A stretch of 64,000 bases of DNA from JADGNZ01 sp035995985 (GTDB taxonomy: Bacteria > Acidobacteriota > Thermoanaerobaculia > Gp7-AA8), in assembly GCA_035995985.1 (NCBI GenBank), contig DASYJY010000089.1, positions 1 through 64,000 of the forward strand. Reading direction: 5' to 3'. Shown here in pieces: positions 43,636 through 52,250 of this stretch (positions within the stretch are counted from its first letter, which is position 1; each line of letters opens with the position of its first letter). The notes beneath the pieces are model-generated. The model ran no database searches, had not been told where the DNA came from, and saw nothing but the letters and a program-made list of their open reading frames with translations. Position numbers and translations under genes: made by a program.

Positions 43636-44367
43636 ATGACTCTTGTTTCCCGCATTTCCATCTGCATCCTGATCGCGGCGGCGGCGATCCCCGCCGTGGC
43701 GCAGACGTCGCGTCGCCGCGCTGTGTCGCCGGCGATCGCGAGCGCACCTACGACTCCGGTTGTCATCACGGTGAAGGACGGGTCGAACGGGCTCGCAGTC
43801 GCAACCGCCACGGTTACGTACGCCGGCAAACCGCAGATCACAAACGGCACTGGCCAGGCCGCCCTCAGTCTGCCCATCGGAAAACCGGCTGTCGTTTCGG
43901 TGGAACACCCCGCCTTCCTGCCGTTTTCGCAGACGATCACAGCGCAGTCCGGCGGCACTTACGAGTTGACTCTTACGGAGAAGCCGTCCGTTACGATCAA
44001 AACGAAGACGAATGAAACGCACATCGTCGACATCGGCACTGCGCAGTTTGCGAACGCGGCGACTTTCAGCAATCCGTCGCGGTCCGACACGGGCAACTTC
44101 TGCAAAGAGGACGGATCCGATTTCACGCCCGACAAGACTGAATTCGTGCGCATCGTCGGTCCCGGCGTGCTGGAGAGTGCGGCGCAATGTTGCCAGTTCG
44201 GCAAGGTGGTTTCGGCGAATGTGGAGATGAAGTCGGGCGCCCACCTGAAGGTCTACTTCAAGGACAGTTGCTCCGGTAACGAAGTCGATTTCGTCGGACG
44301 CGAGAAGTCGACGGGGCTGTATCAGTACTACCGCTTCACCGACATCGCTGAGATCGACTTTCCGTAG
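43636..44367 (+). CDS. Secreted hypothetical protein with carboxypeptidase-regulatory-like N-terminal part
   Basis: The 243-aa protein has a signal peptide (MTLVSRISICILIAAAAIPA). The mature part starts with a beta-sandwich resembling bacterial Ig-like or carboxypeptidase-regulatory domains (VVITVKDGSNGLAVATATV, LPIGKPAVVSVEHPAFLPF), then a region with four cysteines (NFCKEDG, AAQCCQFG, KDSCSGNE) that may form disulfides. AAAGGAGA precedes the ATG at 43636. I cannot assign a function. It stands between a divergent flavoenzyme and an aldehyde dehydrogenase on the same strand. Confidence 0.65.
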   Translation: MTLVSRISICILIAAAAIPAVAQTSRRRAVSPAIASAPTTPVVITVKDGSNGLAVATATVTYAGKPQITNGTGQAALSLPIGKPAVVSVEHPAFLPFSQTITAQSGGTYELTLTEKPSVTIKTKTNETHIVDIGTAQFANAATFSNPSRSDTGNFCKEDGSDFTPDKTEFVRIVGPGVLESAAQCCQFGKVVSANVEMKSGAHLKVYFKDSCSGNEVDFVGREKSTGLYQYYRFTDIAEIDFP

Positions 44368-44396
44368 TGCGCGTCGGGCAATCGGGCATGGCGCGG

Positions 44397-44402
44397 TAGA
44401 CT
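44397..44402 (+). promoter_or_regulatory. -10 element giving a probable leaderless transcript
   Basis: TAGACT ends 6 nt before the GTG start of the aldehyde dehydrogenase gene and no Shine-Dalgarno sequence is present. The same hexamer occurs in the strong promoter at 2068-2096 and before the ZIP gene. Confidence 0.4.
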
Positions 44403-44408
44403 GCCATT

Positions 44409-45809
44409 GTGGTCAGCATCGATCCGCGCTTTGCCCTTGCCGGCGCGTCCGACGACATCGAACGCATCTACGCGAAGCAGCGCGCCAACCGCGATCGCGT
44501 AGCGGCTACGTCAGCCACCGAACGGATCGAGAAGCTCCGCCGTTTCCACACTGCGATGTTCGCGCACCGCGAAGACTTTTACGGCGCGCTCTGGGCGGAC
44601 TACCAGAAGCCCGCGCCGGAAGTGGACATGTCCGAGATCTATCCGGTCGTGTCCGAGGCGCGGCACGCCATTCGTCACCTGCGGCGCTGGATGCGGCCAC
44701 GCCGCGTGGCCACGCCGCTCGCGCTCCTCGGATCGCGTTCGCGCATCGTGCACGAGGCCAAAGGCGTCGTACTGATCCTCTCGCCGTGGAACTTCCCGGT
44801 GAACCTCACGTTCGGGCCGTTCGTGTCCGCGATCGCGGCAGGCAACTGCGTGATGATCAAGCCGTCGGAAATGACGCCGCACACGAGCGCGCTGATGAAA
44901 CGGATCATCGGCGAGCTGTTCGACGAGAGCGAAGCGGCTGTCATCGAAGGTGATGCGGGCGTTGCCGAGGCGCTGCTGCGGAAGAAGTGGGACCACATTT
45001 TCTTCACCGGCAGTCCCGCCGTCGGACGCGTCGTCATGAAGGCCGCCGCAGAGCATCTGACGCCGGTCACGCTCGAGCTGGGCGGCAAGTCGCCGGTCAT
45101 CGTCGACCGCACCGCGAATCTCGACGAGGCCGCGAAGAAGATCGCCTGGGGCAAGTTCCTCAACTGCGGACAGATCTGCATCGCGCCTGACTATCTGCTG
45201 ATCGATGAAACGATCCAGGCACCGTTCGTCGAAAAACTGCGTGCCGCGATCGCGCCGGAGACGGGACTCATCGTCAACGACCGCCACGCCGCACGCGTCA
45301 AGCATCTGTTCGATGACGCCGTTGCAGGCGGCGCGGAAGTCGTCGCGGGCGGCGGCTTCGATCAGCGCGCCATCACGCCGACCTTGCTGGCGAACGTCGA
45401 TCCGGAGTCGCCCGTGATGCAACAGGAGATCTTCGGGCCGCTGCTGCCGATGATCACGTACCGCACGCTCGACGACGCGTTGCGCATCATCGCCGCGCGC
45501 GAAAAGCCGCTCGTGCTCTACCTCTTCAGCCGCAGCCGGAAAGTGATCGACGACGTGTTGCGGCGCACGACAGCAGGCGGCACGGCCATCAACGACACGC
45601 TGGTGCAGTTCTACCAACTCAATCTGCCGTTCGGCGGAGTGGGGGAGAGCGGCGTCGGCAAGGCGCATGGCCAGTTCGGATTCGAAGCATTCTCGAACGC
45701 GCGCGGCGTCTTCGAGCAGCCGATGCGCTTCAGCGCCATTCAACTGCTGTATCCGCCGTATACCAAGTTCAAGAAGAAATTGATCGACCTGACCCTTCGC
45801 TACTTTTAG
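44409..45809 (+). CDS. Aldehyde dehydrogenase (class 3-like)
   Basis: The 466-aa enzyme oxidises aldehydes to acids with NAD(P)+. Catalytic residues are Asn128 in SPWNFPVNL, the base Glu223 in LELGGKSP and the nucleophile Cys257 in NCGQICIAPDY; FFTGSPAVGR is the cofactor loop. The short form without a long N-terminal arm and QEIFGPLLPM fit the ALDH3/coniferyl-aldehyde-type branch. GTG is the start. It could oxidise an aldehyde from alcohol or fatty-acid metabolism, but nothing next to it specifies the substrate. Confidence 0.94.
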   Translation: MVSIDPRFALAGASDDIERIYAKQRANRDRVAATSATERIEKLRRFHTAMFAHREDFYGALWADYQKPAPEVDMSEIYPVVSEARHAIRHLRRWMRPRRVATPLALLGSRSRIVHEAKGVVLILSPWNFPVNLTFGPFVSAIAAGNCVMIKPSEMTPHTSALMKRIIGELFDESEAAVIEGDAGVAEALLRKKWDHIFFTGSPAVGRVVMKAAAEHLTPVTLELGGKSPVIVDRTANLDEAAKKIAWGKFLNCGQICIAPDYLLIDETIQAPFVEKLRAAIAPETGLIVNDRHAARVKHLFDDAVAGGAEVVAGGGFDQRAITPTLLANVDPESPVMQQEIFGPLLPMITYRTLDDALRIIAAREKPLVLYLFSRSRKVIDDVLRRTTAGGTAINDTLVQFYQLNLPFGGVGESGVGKAHGQFGFEAFSNARGVFEQPMRFSAIQLLYPPYTKFKKKLIDLTLRYF

Positions 45810-45815
45810 CGCGCG

Positions 45816-46739
45816 TCACACGGTCCGCAGCACGGCGAAGAGTGAAACCGACGAAATCGCGATCCAGAGCAGGATGCCGAGGATGAGCGGACGCGCACCG
45901 ACGGCCGCGATCGATTTGCGGGAGAGGCCGGCGCCGATCAGGAACAACGTAATGGTCAATCCGATACGAGCGAGCATCGTCAGCGTCGACCACACCTCTG
46001 GCGGCGCCGCGATGTAGGTTCGCAGCACCGAGGCGACGACGAACCAGAAGATGAACCACGGGATCGTCAGCTTTGCCGATTTTCGTTTGAAGAAAAACGC
46101 GGTTGCGAGCGTCACAGGCACGATCCAGAGTGCGCGCGTCAGCTTTACCGTCGTCGCGATCTGCAACGCGTCCGCGCCGTATTTCGCGGCCGCGCCGACG
46201 ACCGAACTGGTGTCGTGAATGGCGATCGCGGCCCACACGCCGAACTGCGGCTGCGTCATGCCGAGGCGATGGCCGATCATCGGAAAGATGAAGAGCGCGA
46301 TCGAGTTGAGGATGAAGACCGTGCCGAGAGCGACCGACATCTCCTCATCCGTCGCGTTGACGACGGGGCCGACCGCGGCGATCGCACTGCCGCCGCAGAT
46401 TGCTGTCCCCGACGAGATAAGGTGCGACGTCGTGCGGCTGATGTTCATCGCACGGCCGAGAAGAAAGCCGAGAAGCAACGTGCCGACGATCGTGACGATG
46501 GTGAAGACGAATCCGGTGCGGCCGGCTTCGACGACCTTCTGCAGATTCATCCCGAAGCCGAGGAGGACAACGGATGTTTGCAGCAGGAGCTTCGTCGCTT
46601 TCGAGTTGCGCGACGCGAACGGATGACCGAGCGTCAGCGCGAGCGCGAGGCCGAGGGCGAGCGCGATCGGCGGCGACGCCCACGGCGTGACGCAGAAAAT
46701 CAGCAGCGCGGCGAAGACAGCGACGCGAAGCGCTTGCAC
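45816..46739 (-). CDS. YeiH-type putative sulfate/anion exporter (UPF0324)
   Basis: The 307-aa inner-membrane protein has about ten hydrophobic helices and matches the YeiH/UPF0324 family, including LALTLGHPF, KLLLQTSVVLLGFGM, TAICGGSAIAAVGPVV, IHDTSSVVGAAAKYG and LPF-like SKLTIPWFIFWFVV. The family is suggested to export sulfate or sulfonates, without firm proof. A GTG at 46739 overlaps the preceding hydrolase stop by 1 nt (TAGTG) and gives the normal N terminus; an ATG at 46781 would add 14 residues that overlap the hydrolase frame. Confidence 0.85.
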   Translation of the reverse strand: MQALRVAVFAALLIFCVTPWASPPIALALGLALALTLGHPFASRNSKATKLLLQTSVVLLGFGMNLQKVVEAGRTGFVFTIVTIVGTLLLGFLLGRAMNISRTTSHLISSGTAICGGSAIAAVGPVVNATDEEMSVALGTVFILNSIALFIFPMIGHRLGMTQPQFGVWAAIAIHDTSSVVGAAAKYGADALQIATTVKLTRALWIVPVTLATAFFFKRKSAKLTIPWFIFWFVVASVLRTYIAAPPEVWSTLTMLARIGLTITLFLIGAGLSRKSIAAVGARPLILGILLWIAISSVSLFAVLRTV

Positions 46740-47401
46740 TACGTGAGATGCGCTTTGAAGAACGCGACCGCGTGCTGCCACGCGTCTTCCGCGGCCTCGG
46801 CGTTGTAGTTTTTGCCCGTATTGTTGAAGAAGGCATGATCCGTCTTCGGATAGACGAGCAAGCGCACGTCCTTGCCCATTTCCTCGAGTTGCTTCGCGAG
46901 CGCGCGGCCGTTGGCGACCGGGACGCCCTGATCGTTTTCAGCGTAGATCAGCAGGATCGGTGCGCTGAGATTCGCCCAGTCGTACGCAACTTTCTTGAAG
47001 CCGCCGTAGAAACTCACGGCCACGCCGACGTTCGGGTCTTTCGTCGCGGTGTACTGCGCGAGCGCGCCGCCCATGCAGAAACCGATGACGCCGTACGACT
47101 TCGATGTGCACTCAGGACGGCCGAGAAGGTACGCGCCGGCAGCCGCGATGTCTTTCTCGGCGCGGTCGGCATCGAGCTCCATCAGCAGGCGGCCGGCTTC
47201 ATCGGGAGACGTCGCCGTCTTACCGTGAAACAGGTCGGGCGCAATTGCGGAGTAGCCTTCGCCGGCGAAACGATCCACGATCTCTTCGATGTGCGGCACG
47301 AGCCCCCACCACTCCTGAATGACGACGATGCCGGGACCTTTGCCCGCGAAGTAGCCCTGACACGTGTGGCCGTTCGACGGAAATTCAACGCGTTCACCCA
47401 T
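46739..47401 (-). CDS. Dienelactone hydrolase family protein
   Basis: The 220-aa cytoplasmic alpha/beta hydrolase has the dienelactone hydrolase triad: Cys109 in GVIGFCMGGAL, Asp157 in IYAENDQGVP and His189 in YPKTDHAFFN, plus VVIQEWWGL near the oxyanion hole and the DLFHGKTATSPDEA loop. The family hydrolyses dienelactone in aromatic degradation, but many members act on other esters or thioesters. No ring-cleavage genes are nearby. It is the first gene of a two-gene operon with the YeiH-type protein. Confidence 0.93.
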   Translation of the reverse strand: MGERVEFPSNGHTCQGYFAGKGPGIVVIQEWWGLVPHIEEIVDRFAGEGYSAIAPDLFHGKTATSPDEAGRLLMELDADRAEKDIAAAGAYLLGRPECTSKSYGVIGFCMGGALAQYTATKDPNVGVAVSFYGGFKKVAYDWANLSAPILLIYAENDQGVPVANGRALAKQLEEMGKDVRLLVYPKTDHAFFNNTGKNYNAEAAEDAWQHAVAFFKAHLT

Positions 47402-47505
47402 CGGATCCTCCAGAAAATCGCGCGAATTCTAATGCAGCACGGAACCGATGCCGCGCGTGGCGCGTATTCATGGCAGAATAACCAGACCCGGAGAGAGGGA
47501 ATCCA

Positions 47506-47760
47506 ATGACATTGACGAAGGAACAGGTTTCCGGACTGGCCAAAACACCGCGCTGTCCGCGTTGCGACCTCAACAAGACGATCGGCAATGCCCTTTGCCG
47601 CAGCTGCCGCGCGAAGCTTCCCGAGAATATGCGCCTGGCGCTGGAGCGGATCCCGTCGAAAGATGCGTGGACTGTTTCGCGCGCCGTACGCGCGGCCGCC
47701 CGCTACTTCGATGTGCATTTTCAGTCGGTGCGGAACTTCGGCGGCGGACGCCACCGGTAG
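47506..47760 (+). CDS. Small double-CxxC protein, 84 aa
   Basis: The 84-aa protein has two cysteine knuckles, RCPRCD and LCRSCR, spaced 11 residues apart, forming a probable zinc ribbon, followed by a helical, basic C-terminal part (DAWTVSRAVRAAARYFD). That suggests nucleic acid or protein binding. I recognise no named family. GGAGAGAGGGAATCC precedes the ATG. The stop abuts that of the convergent anti-sigma gene. Confidence 0.6.
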   Translation: MTLTKEQVSGLAKTPRCPRCDLNKTIGNALCRSCRAKLPENMRLALERIPSKDAWTVSRAVRAAARYFDVHFQSVRNFGGGRHR

Positions 47761-49005
47761 TTACCGGTAGCGCACAGACTGTTCGGCGATATCCGCGAGC
47801 TCGTCGATGTGCGCTTCGCGCGCTTTCGCGACGATCTCCTCCGTCTGTTTCTTCGATTGCAGCGCGCGCGCCCACGCCGCTGCCAGCGAAACGCGCTTCA
47901 TCCGCGACGACGCTTCGTTCCAGTGACGCAGATCGGCGACGCGCAGCGTGCTTTTCGCGTCGCCCGCGCGAACGGTGGCGATGGTCTCATCCGTCTTCGC
48001 GTTCGGTTTGAACTCGATTTCGTACAACGCGGTTTCATTCGCTGCGACGGAGCCGGTCATCGGACGATGAACCGCCACGGCGTCGCCGAACGTGAGCTCG
48101 ATCGGCGCTGACGTTTTGCCCGGAGCATCGACGGAAACGCGCAGCAGCCATTTGGTGGAGTCGAGCGGCGCCGCCGATGCTTCGAGGTCGACGCGCAAAT
48201 CGGCAGGCTTGCGCTCCGGCGCGGCGAAGTGCTGCACGAACGCGTAGGTGTCGGCGTCGCGCGGCGTTTCGCCGTGCGAGATCGCCTGCTGGATCGCGTA
48301 GAAGTTGTGGACAGGAGGCGCTGATGGCGGTGCATTGAGCGAATCGGCCGCCGACGATTTTGCGAACGTCCGTTCGCGCGCCGCGCCTCCGTCGGCGGTC
48401 ATCACCGGCGCTTCCGCCGCCGGCGGTGGCGGCGCTGGAGCAGCGATCGGAGCCGCAGGAACCGCATTGACGATCGAAGTGCTCTCCGTAATCGGCATCG
48501 TCTGGCCCGCATCGGCGATGTAGACGGGAGTTGCCGTGGACATCGCGACCGATTCCTCATGCTTCGCTTCCGCGATGCGCTCACGCGGCGGCTGCGCGGC
48601 AATTCTCGTCGGCGGCGGCACGCGCGGAAGGGGCGGGAGATCCGTGTGCTCCGGCACGCGAGCGCTGCCCGGCGCGGGAGGCGTGTTCGGAAGTGCGACG
48701 GCCACGCGCGGCGCCGGCGCGGCGATGTCCTTCGTTGTCATCATCGACCGCGTATCGATGTTCGCTCCGTTTTGCGAGACCAAGTGCAGCGCGAGGTACA
48801 CCGAGGAGACGAGCAGGATGATCGACGCGGCAATGCGCAGATTGAACATCGTCGACTTGCGGAACCGCCTGCGCTCGCTTTCTGCCTGAAATACGAAGTG
48901 CTCCGGGATATCGCTCTTGATCCGGTCTGCCAGACCGGCTGGCGGCTTCGCTACCGGCGCCATGGTCAGCTTTCGCTGCAGATCAGCTTTGCGGTTAAGG
49001 GTCAT
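47761..49005 (-). CDS. Membrane anti-sigma-like protein with YfbK-like region
   Basis: The 414-aa protein has a cytoplasmic N terminus (about 1-52), one membrane helix (about 55-75, IAASIILLVSSVYLALHLV) and a large periplasmic part. The latter begins with a long Pro/Ala-rich linker and continues with YAIQQAISHGETPRDADTYAFVQHF, which resembles the region before the von Willebrand A domain of YfbK-type proteins, though that domain itself is missing. Encoded with the sigma factor gene and overlapping it by 4 bp (ATGA), it probably acts as its membrane-bound anti-sigma factor, transmitting an envelope signal. No zinc-binding anti-sigma motif is visible. Confidence 0.7.
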   Translation of the reverse strand: MTLNRKADLQRKLTMAPVAKPPAGLADRIKSDIPEHFVFQAESERRRFRKSTMFNLRIAASIILLVSSVYLALHLVSQNGANIDTRSMMTTKDIAAPAPRVAVALPNTPPAPGSARVPEHTDLPPLPRVPPPTRIAAQPPRERIAEAKHEESVAMSTATPVYIADAGQTMPITESTSIVNAVPAAPIAAPAPPPPAAEAPVMTADGGAARERTFAKSSAADSLNAPPSAPPVHNFYAIQQAISHGETPRDADTYAFVQHFAAPERKPADLRVDLEASAAPLDSTKWLLRVSVDAPGKTSAPIELTFGDAVAVHRPMTGSVAANETALYEIEFKPNAKTDETIATVRAGDAKSTLRVADLRHWNEASSRMKRVSLAAAWARALQSKKQTEEIVAKAREAHIDELADIAEQSVRYR

Positions 49006-49616
49006 TGTCTTTCTTCCTCAACGTTCCCGCCGAGGGCTTGTTCCAGCAGGGAAAACGCCTTGTGTAGCCGCTTGCGGATGGCTACGGTTGTGATCTCTTC
49101 GATCGCGGCAATCTCCTTCACCGCGAGGCCGCCCCAGAAATGCGCGGTGACGGTGAATCGGAGGTCTTCCGGCAGCCGCAGCACTGCTTCCCTCAGATGT
49201 CCGGCTTCCTCGGCGTTGCCAAGCACCTCGTCGACACCCGGTGATTTGTCCGGCGTCTCGGGCATGTTTTCGTCGTCGAGCGATTTCATCAGTCGCGGAC
49301 GGCGGATGTGATTCAGAAACGTCGTGTACCCGATGCGATAGAGCCACGTGAAAAACTGCGACTGGCCGTTGAATCCCGGCAGCGCTTCCCACGCTTTGCG
49401 ATAGGTGTCCTGGGTGAGGTCGGAGGCAAGTTCGCGGTCGCCGCAAAGCCTGCACATCGACGCGAAAACCGACGAGTAGGTGCGATCGACCAACTCCTCC
49501 GCGGCGCTGCGATCACCGCCGCGGATTGCGGCGAGGAGGCGGTGTTCCTCATTCCAGGAGGGAATCACCGCATCATGCTCCGGCCGCATCGCCGGAAAGG
49601 GGGCCACATTGCTCAC
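49002..49616 (-). CDS. ECF-type RNA polymerase sigma factor
   Basis: The 204-aa protein has the two ECF sigma regions: region 2 near residues 45-105 (DLTQDTYRKAWEALPGF, FFTWLYRIGYTTFLNHIRR) and region 4 near 140-195 (LRLPEDLRFTVTAHFWGGL, AAIEEITTVAIRKRLHKAF), with a helix-turn-helix for the -35 element. The linker has an acidic ENMPETPDKSPG stretch. It lies upstream of and overlaps its putative anti-sigma gene. It is divergent from the DUF1684 gene, whose promoter it may drive along with its own; in the 60-bp gap GATAGGA and TCCTATC form a spaced inverted repeat. Confidence 0.92.
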   Translation of the reverse strand: MSNVAPFPAMRPEHDAVIPSWNEEHRLLAAIRGGDRSAAEELVDRTYSSVFASMCRLCGDRELASDLTQDTYRKAWEALPGFNGQSQFFTWLYRIGYTTFLNHIRRPRLMKSLDDENMPETPDKSPGVDEVLGNAEEAGHLREAVLRLPEDLRFTVTAHFWGGLAVKEIAAIEEITTVAIRKRLHKAFSLLEQALGGNVEEERQ

Positions 49617-49676
49617 CCCGATAGGACACGGTTCTGCGACATTTCGAAACCACGGTTTGAGTATCCTATCCGACCG

Positions 49677-50570
49677 ATGAAATCCGCTTTCGCCCTCCTG
49701 CTCGTCCTCCTCACCGCCGCCTGCCGCTACGAACCTCCCGCCGGAAGGATCGACGGTTCATCGATTCAGAAGGACGAGGACGCCTGGCGCGCGCATCGCG
49801 CCGACCGGCTCAAGGCGCCCGACGGCTGGCTGACGCTGGCGGGTCTCTATTGGCTTTCCGGCGGCAACAACGATGTCTCGCTTCCCGCGAAGCAGCCGGT
49901 TCCCGCGCAGTTCGTGCTGCAGAACGGGAAGGTGACGCTGCAGGCGAATCCGTCGCTGACGATCGACGGCAAGCCGGTCACGGCGCCGGTCGTGCTCCAC
50001 GACGACACGGAAGCGAAACCGACAGTCGTGCGAACGGGAACGCTCTCGTTTGTCGCCATCCGCCGCGAAGATGCGACGCACGGACCGCGCTTCGGAATCC
50101 GCGTTCGCGATACCGGCGCGGACGCTCGCGCGCACTTCAAAGGGCTCGACTACTTCCCGGTCGATCCGACCTCGCGCGTGGAAGCGCGCTTCGAGCCGTA
50201 CAACCCTCCGAAGAAGATTCCGATCACGAACGTCCTCGGCATGACCAGCAACGAGATCTCGCCCGGCGCGCTCGTCTTCACATTGCAGGGCCGCGAGTTC
50301 CGCATCGATCCGATCCTGGAGCAGGGCGAGACGGACTACTTCATCATCTTCAAAGACGCGACGAGCGGAAAAGAGACCTACGGAGCCGCGCGCTATCTCT
50401 ACGCACATCCGCCCGACGCGAACGGGAAGACGATCGTCGACTTCAACAAGTCGTACAACCCGCCATGCGCGTTCACGCCGTACGCGACGTGTCCGCTGCC
50501 GCCGCCGCAGAACCGGCTGCCCATTCGCATCGAAGCGGGAGAGAAAAAGTACGCCGGCGGGCACGCCTAG
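49677..50570 (+). CDS. DUF1684-family lipoprotein
   Basis: The 297-aa protein has a lipoprotein signal (MKSAFALLLVLLTAAC) and a DUF1684 domain, marked by RLKAPDGWLTLAGLYWL near residue 45, TNVLGMTSNEISPGALVF, GAARYLYAHPP, VDFNKSYNPPCAFTPYATCP and the C-terminal PIRIEAGEKKY. The family has no known reaction. TATCCT ends 9 nt before the ATG and there is no ribosome-binding site. It is divergent from the sigma factor gene, which suggests control by that sigma factor as a possible regulon member. Confidence 0.88.
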   Translation: MKSAFALLLVLLTAACRYEPPAGRIDGSSIQKDEDAWRAHRADRLKAPDGWLTLAGLYWLSGGNNDVSLPAKQPVPAQFVLQNGKVTLQANPSLTIDGKPVTAPVVLHDDTEAKPTVVRTGTLSFVAIRREDATHGPRFGIRVRDTGADARAHFKGLDYFPVDPTSRVEARFEPYNPPKKIPITNVLGMTSNEISPGALVFTLQGREFRIDPILEQGETDYFIIFKDATSGKETYGAARYLYAHPPDANGKTIVDFNKSYNPPCAFTPYATCPLPPPQNRLPIRIEAGEKKYAGGHA

Positions 50571-50576
50571 GCGGCG

Positions 50577-51986
50577 TTACGCGTTGTTCCGTTCGTCCGC
50601 GAGCACCTGCGCGACGCAGGCAGTCACGTTTTTCCCCGTCTGGATGTCGAGGAACTCGTTCGGTCCGTGCGCGTTGCTGTGCGGCCCTAGTACACCTGTG
50701 ATGAGGAACTGCGCGTTCGGAAAGCGCTGGCCGAGCATTCCCATGAACGGAATCGATCCGCCTTCGCCCCACGTCGTAGCCGGTTTGCCGAAGAAATTCT
50801 GCGACGCGGAGTCGATCGACTTCTCCAGCCACGGCTGCACTTTCGGCACTTCCCATCCGCCCGCGCCTTTCTCTGGCTCGAACGTGACCCGCGCGCCGTA
50901 CGGCGGATCGCTTTCCAGCAACTCTTTCAACTTGCCATCGAGATTCGTGGCGTCGAGCGTCGGCGGAACGCGCAGGGAAAGCTTGATCGAGGTCTTGGGC
51001 CGCAGGACATTTCCGCCCTGCACGAGGTCGGGAAGGCCGGCCTGTCCGGTATACGACAGCATCGGCCGCCACGTACGGTTCAGCAGCAGTTCGACAGGAT
51101 CGGTGGCCATCGGCGTCATGCCCGGGAGGAACGGGAACTTGTTGTGGATCTCCTCGCCCAGAATCCGCGCGGTTTCCCGCACCTCGGCCATCCGATCCGG
51201 CGGAACGTCGGCGTGCAGCCATTCGGGGATGATGTGACCCGTCTGCGCGTCTTCGAGGCGATCGAGAAGGATGCGGATGATGCGAAAACTCGATGGAACG
51301 ATCCCGCTCGCGTCGCCGGAGTGAACGCCCTCGCTGAGAACTTCGACGGTGAGATTGCCGACGATCGATCCGCGGAGCGACGTCGTCATCCAGAGCTGTT
51401 CGTAGTTGCCGCAGCCACTGTCGAGGCAGATGACAAGGCCCGGCGTTCCGATCTTCTCCGAGAGCAGGTCGATGTACGCCGGCAGATCGAGCGATCCGCT
51501 CTCCTCGCAGCATTCGATAATGACCACGATGCGCGAATGCGCCGCGTTCTGCGCCTTCACCGCGCGGATGGCGGAGACGGCAGCGAAGATTGCGTAGCCG
51601 TCGTCAGCGCCGCCGCGTCCGAAGAGCTTGCCGTCGCGCAGGACCGGAGTCCACGGGCCGAGGCCGGCGTCCCATCCGATCATGGCCGGTTGCTTGTCGA
51701 GATGGCCGTACATCAGCACCGTCGAGGACGCGTCGCCATCGACTTCGATGAAGATGAGCGGCGTGCGTCCCTTCAGCTCGTGCGTTTCGATGCGCAGGCC
51801 TTCGATCTGCTGCTCTTCCACCCACGACTTCGCCAGCGCCACCGCTTCGTGCATGTGGCCGTTCTGCTTCCAGTCGGGATCGAAAAGAGGGGATTGGTTG
51901 GGGATGCGGATGTAGCGCTGGAGCGTGGGAACGATCGAAGCGTCCCAAATTTGATCGACGCTGCGGGCGATCTGTTCTGAATTCAT
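50577..51986 (-). CDS. M20-family dipeptidase
   Basis: The 469-aa cytoplasmic enzyme is a second M20 metallopeptidase, closer to carnosinase/CNDP-like dipeptidases. Zinc ligands lie in LMYGHLDKQP (His95), FGRGGADDGYA and the glutamate pair of IECCEESGS; HIIPEWLHADVPP and EGVHSGDASG belong to the lid and dimerisation domain, and GVLGPHSNAHGPNE contains the C-terminal ligand histidine. It releases dipeptides or amino acids. No signal peptide is present. It is monocistronic and convergent with the DUF1684 gene. Confidence 0.92.
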   Translation of the reverse strand: MNSEQIARSVDQIWDASIVPTLQRYIRIPNQSPLFDPDWKQNGHMHEAVALAKSWVEEQQIEGLRIETHELKGRTPLIFIEVDGDASSTVLMYGHLDKQPAMIGWDAGLGPWTPVLRDGKLFGRGGADDGYAIFAAVSAIRAVKAQNAAHSRIVVIIECCEESGSLDLPAYIDLLSEKIGTPGLVICLDSGCGNYEQLWMTTSLRGSIVGNLTVEVLSEGVHSGDASGIVPSSFRIIRILLDRLEDAQTGHIIPEWLHADVPPDRMAEVRETARILGEEIHNKFPFLPGMTPMATDPVELLLNRTWRPMLSYTGQAGLPDLVQGGNVLRPKTSIKLSLRVPPTLDATNLDGKLKELLESDPPYGARVTFEPEKGAGGWEVPKVQPWLEKSIDSASQNFFGKPATTWGEGGSIPFMGMLGQRFPNAQFLITGVLGPHSNAHGPNEFLDIQTGKNVTACVAQVLADERNNA

Positions 51987-52250
51987 CGACTTACCTTCTG
52001 CGGGCGGCGTTTGCGACGGCGGAGGATAGCATCAGTACGCGGCCTCTTCGGGAATCGGGCCATCCTGTCCGTCAAAAATCAGCGACACCTTTCCGCTACT
52101 AATCGGATATGATGCGCGAACTCCAGAAACGCTCCAGTCGAATAAATTGACGTCCGAACGGAAATTTGTACGTTTCAGATTTCGTGGTATGGTCTGCGCA
52201 TCTCGTCCATAATTATCGACTCGCAGCTTCCGAGAGAGAGGACCGCGGTC
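51987..52250 (+). promoter_or_regulatory. Upstream region of the second sigma-factor operon
   Basis: This gap lies between the M20 gene and the next sigma operon. TTGTAC at 52166-52171 and TATGGT at 52188-52193, 16 bp apart, form a fair sigma70-like promoter for the sigma gene. On the minus strand, about 52032-52155 is open and protein-like (NLFDWSVSGVRASYPISSGK) but has no start, so it may be the end of a lost gene. No RNA gene is evident. Confidence 0.35.
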
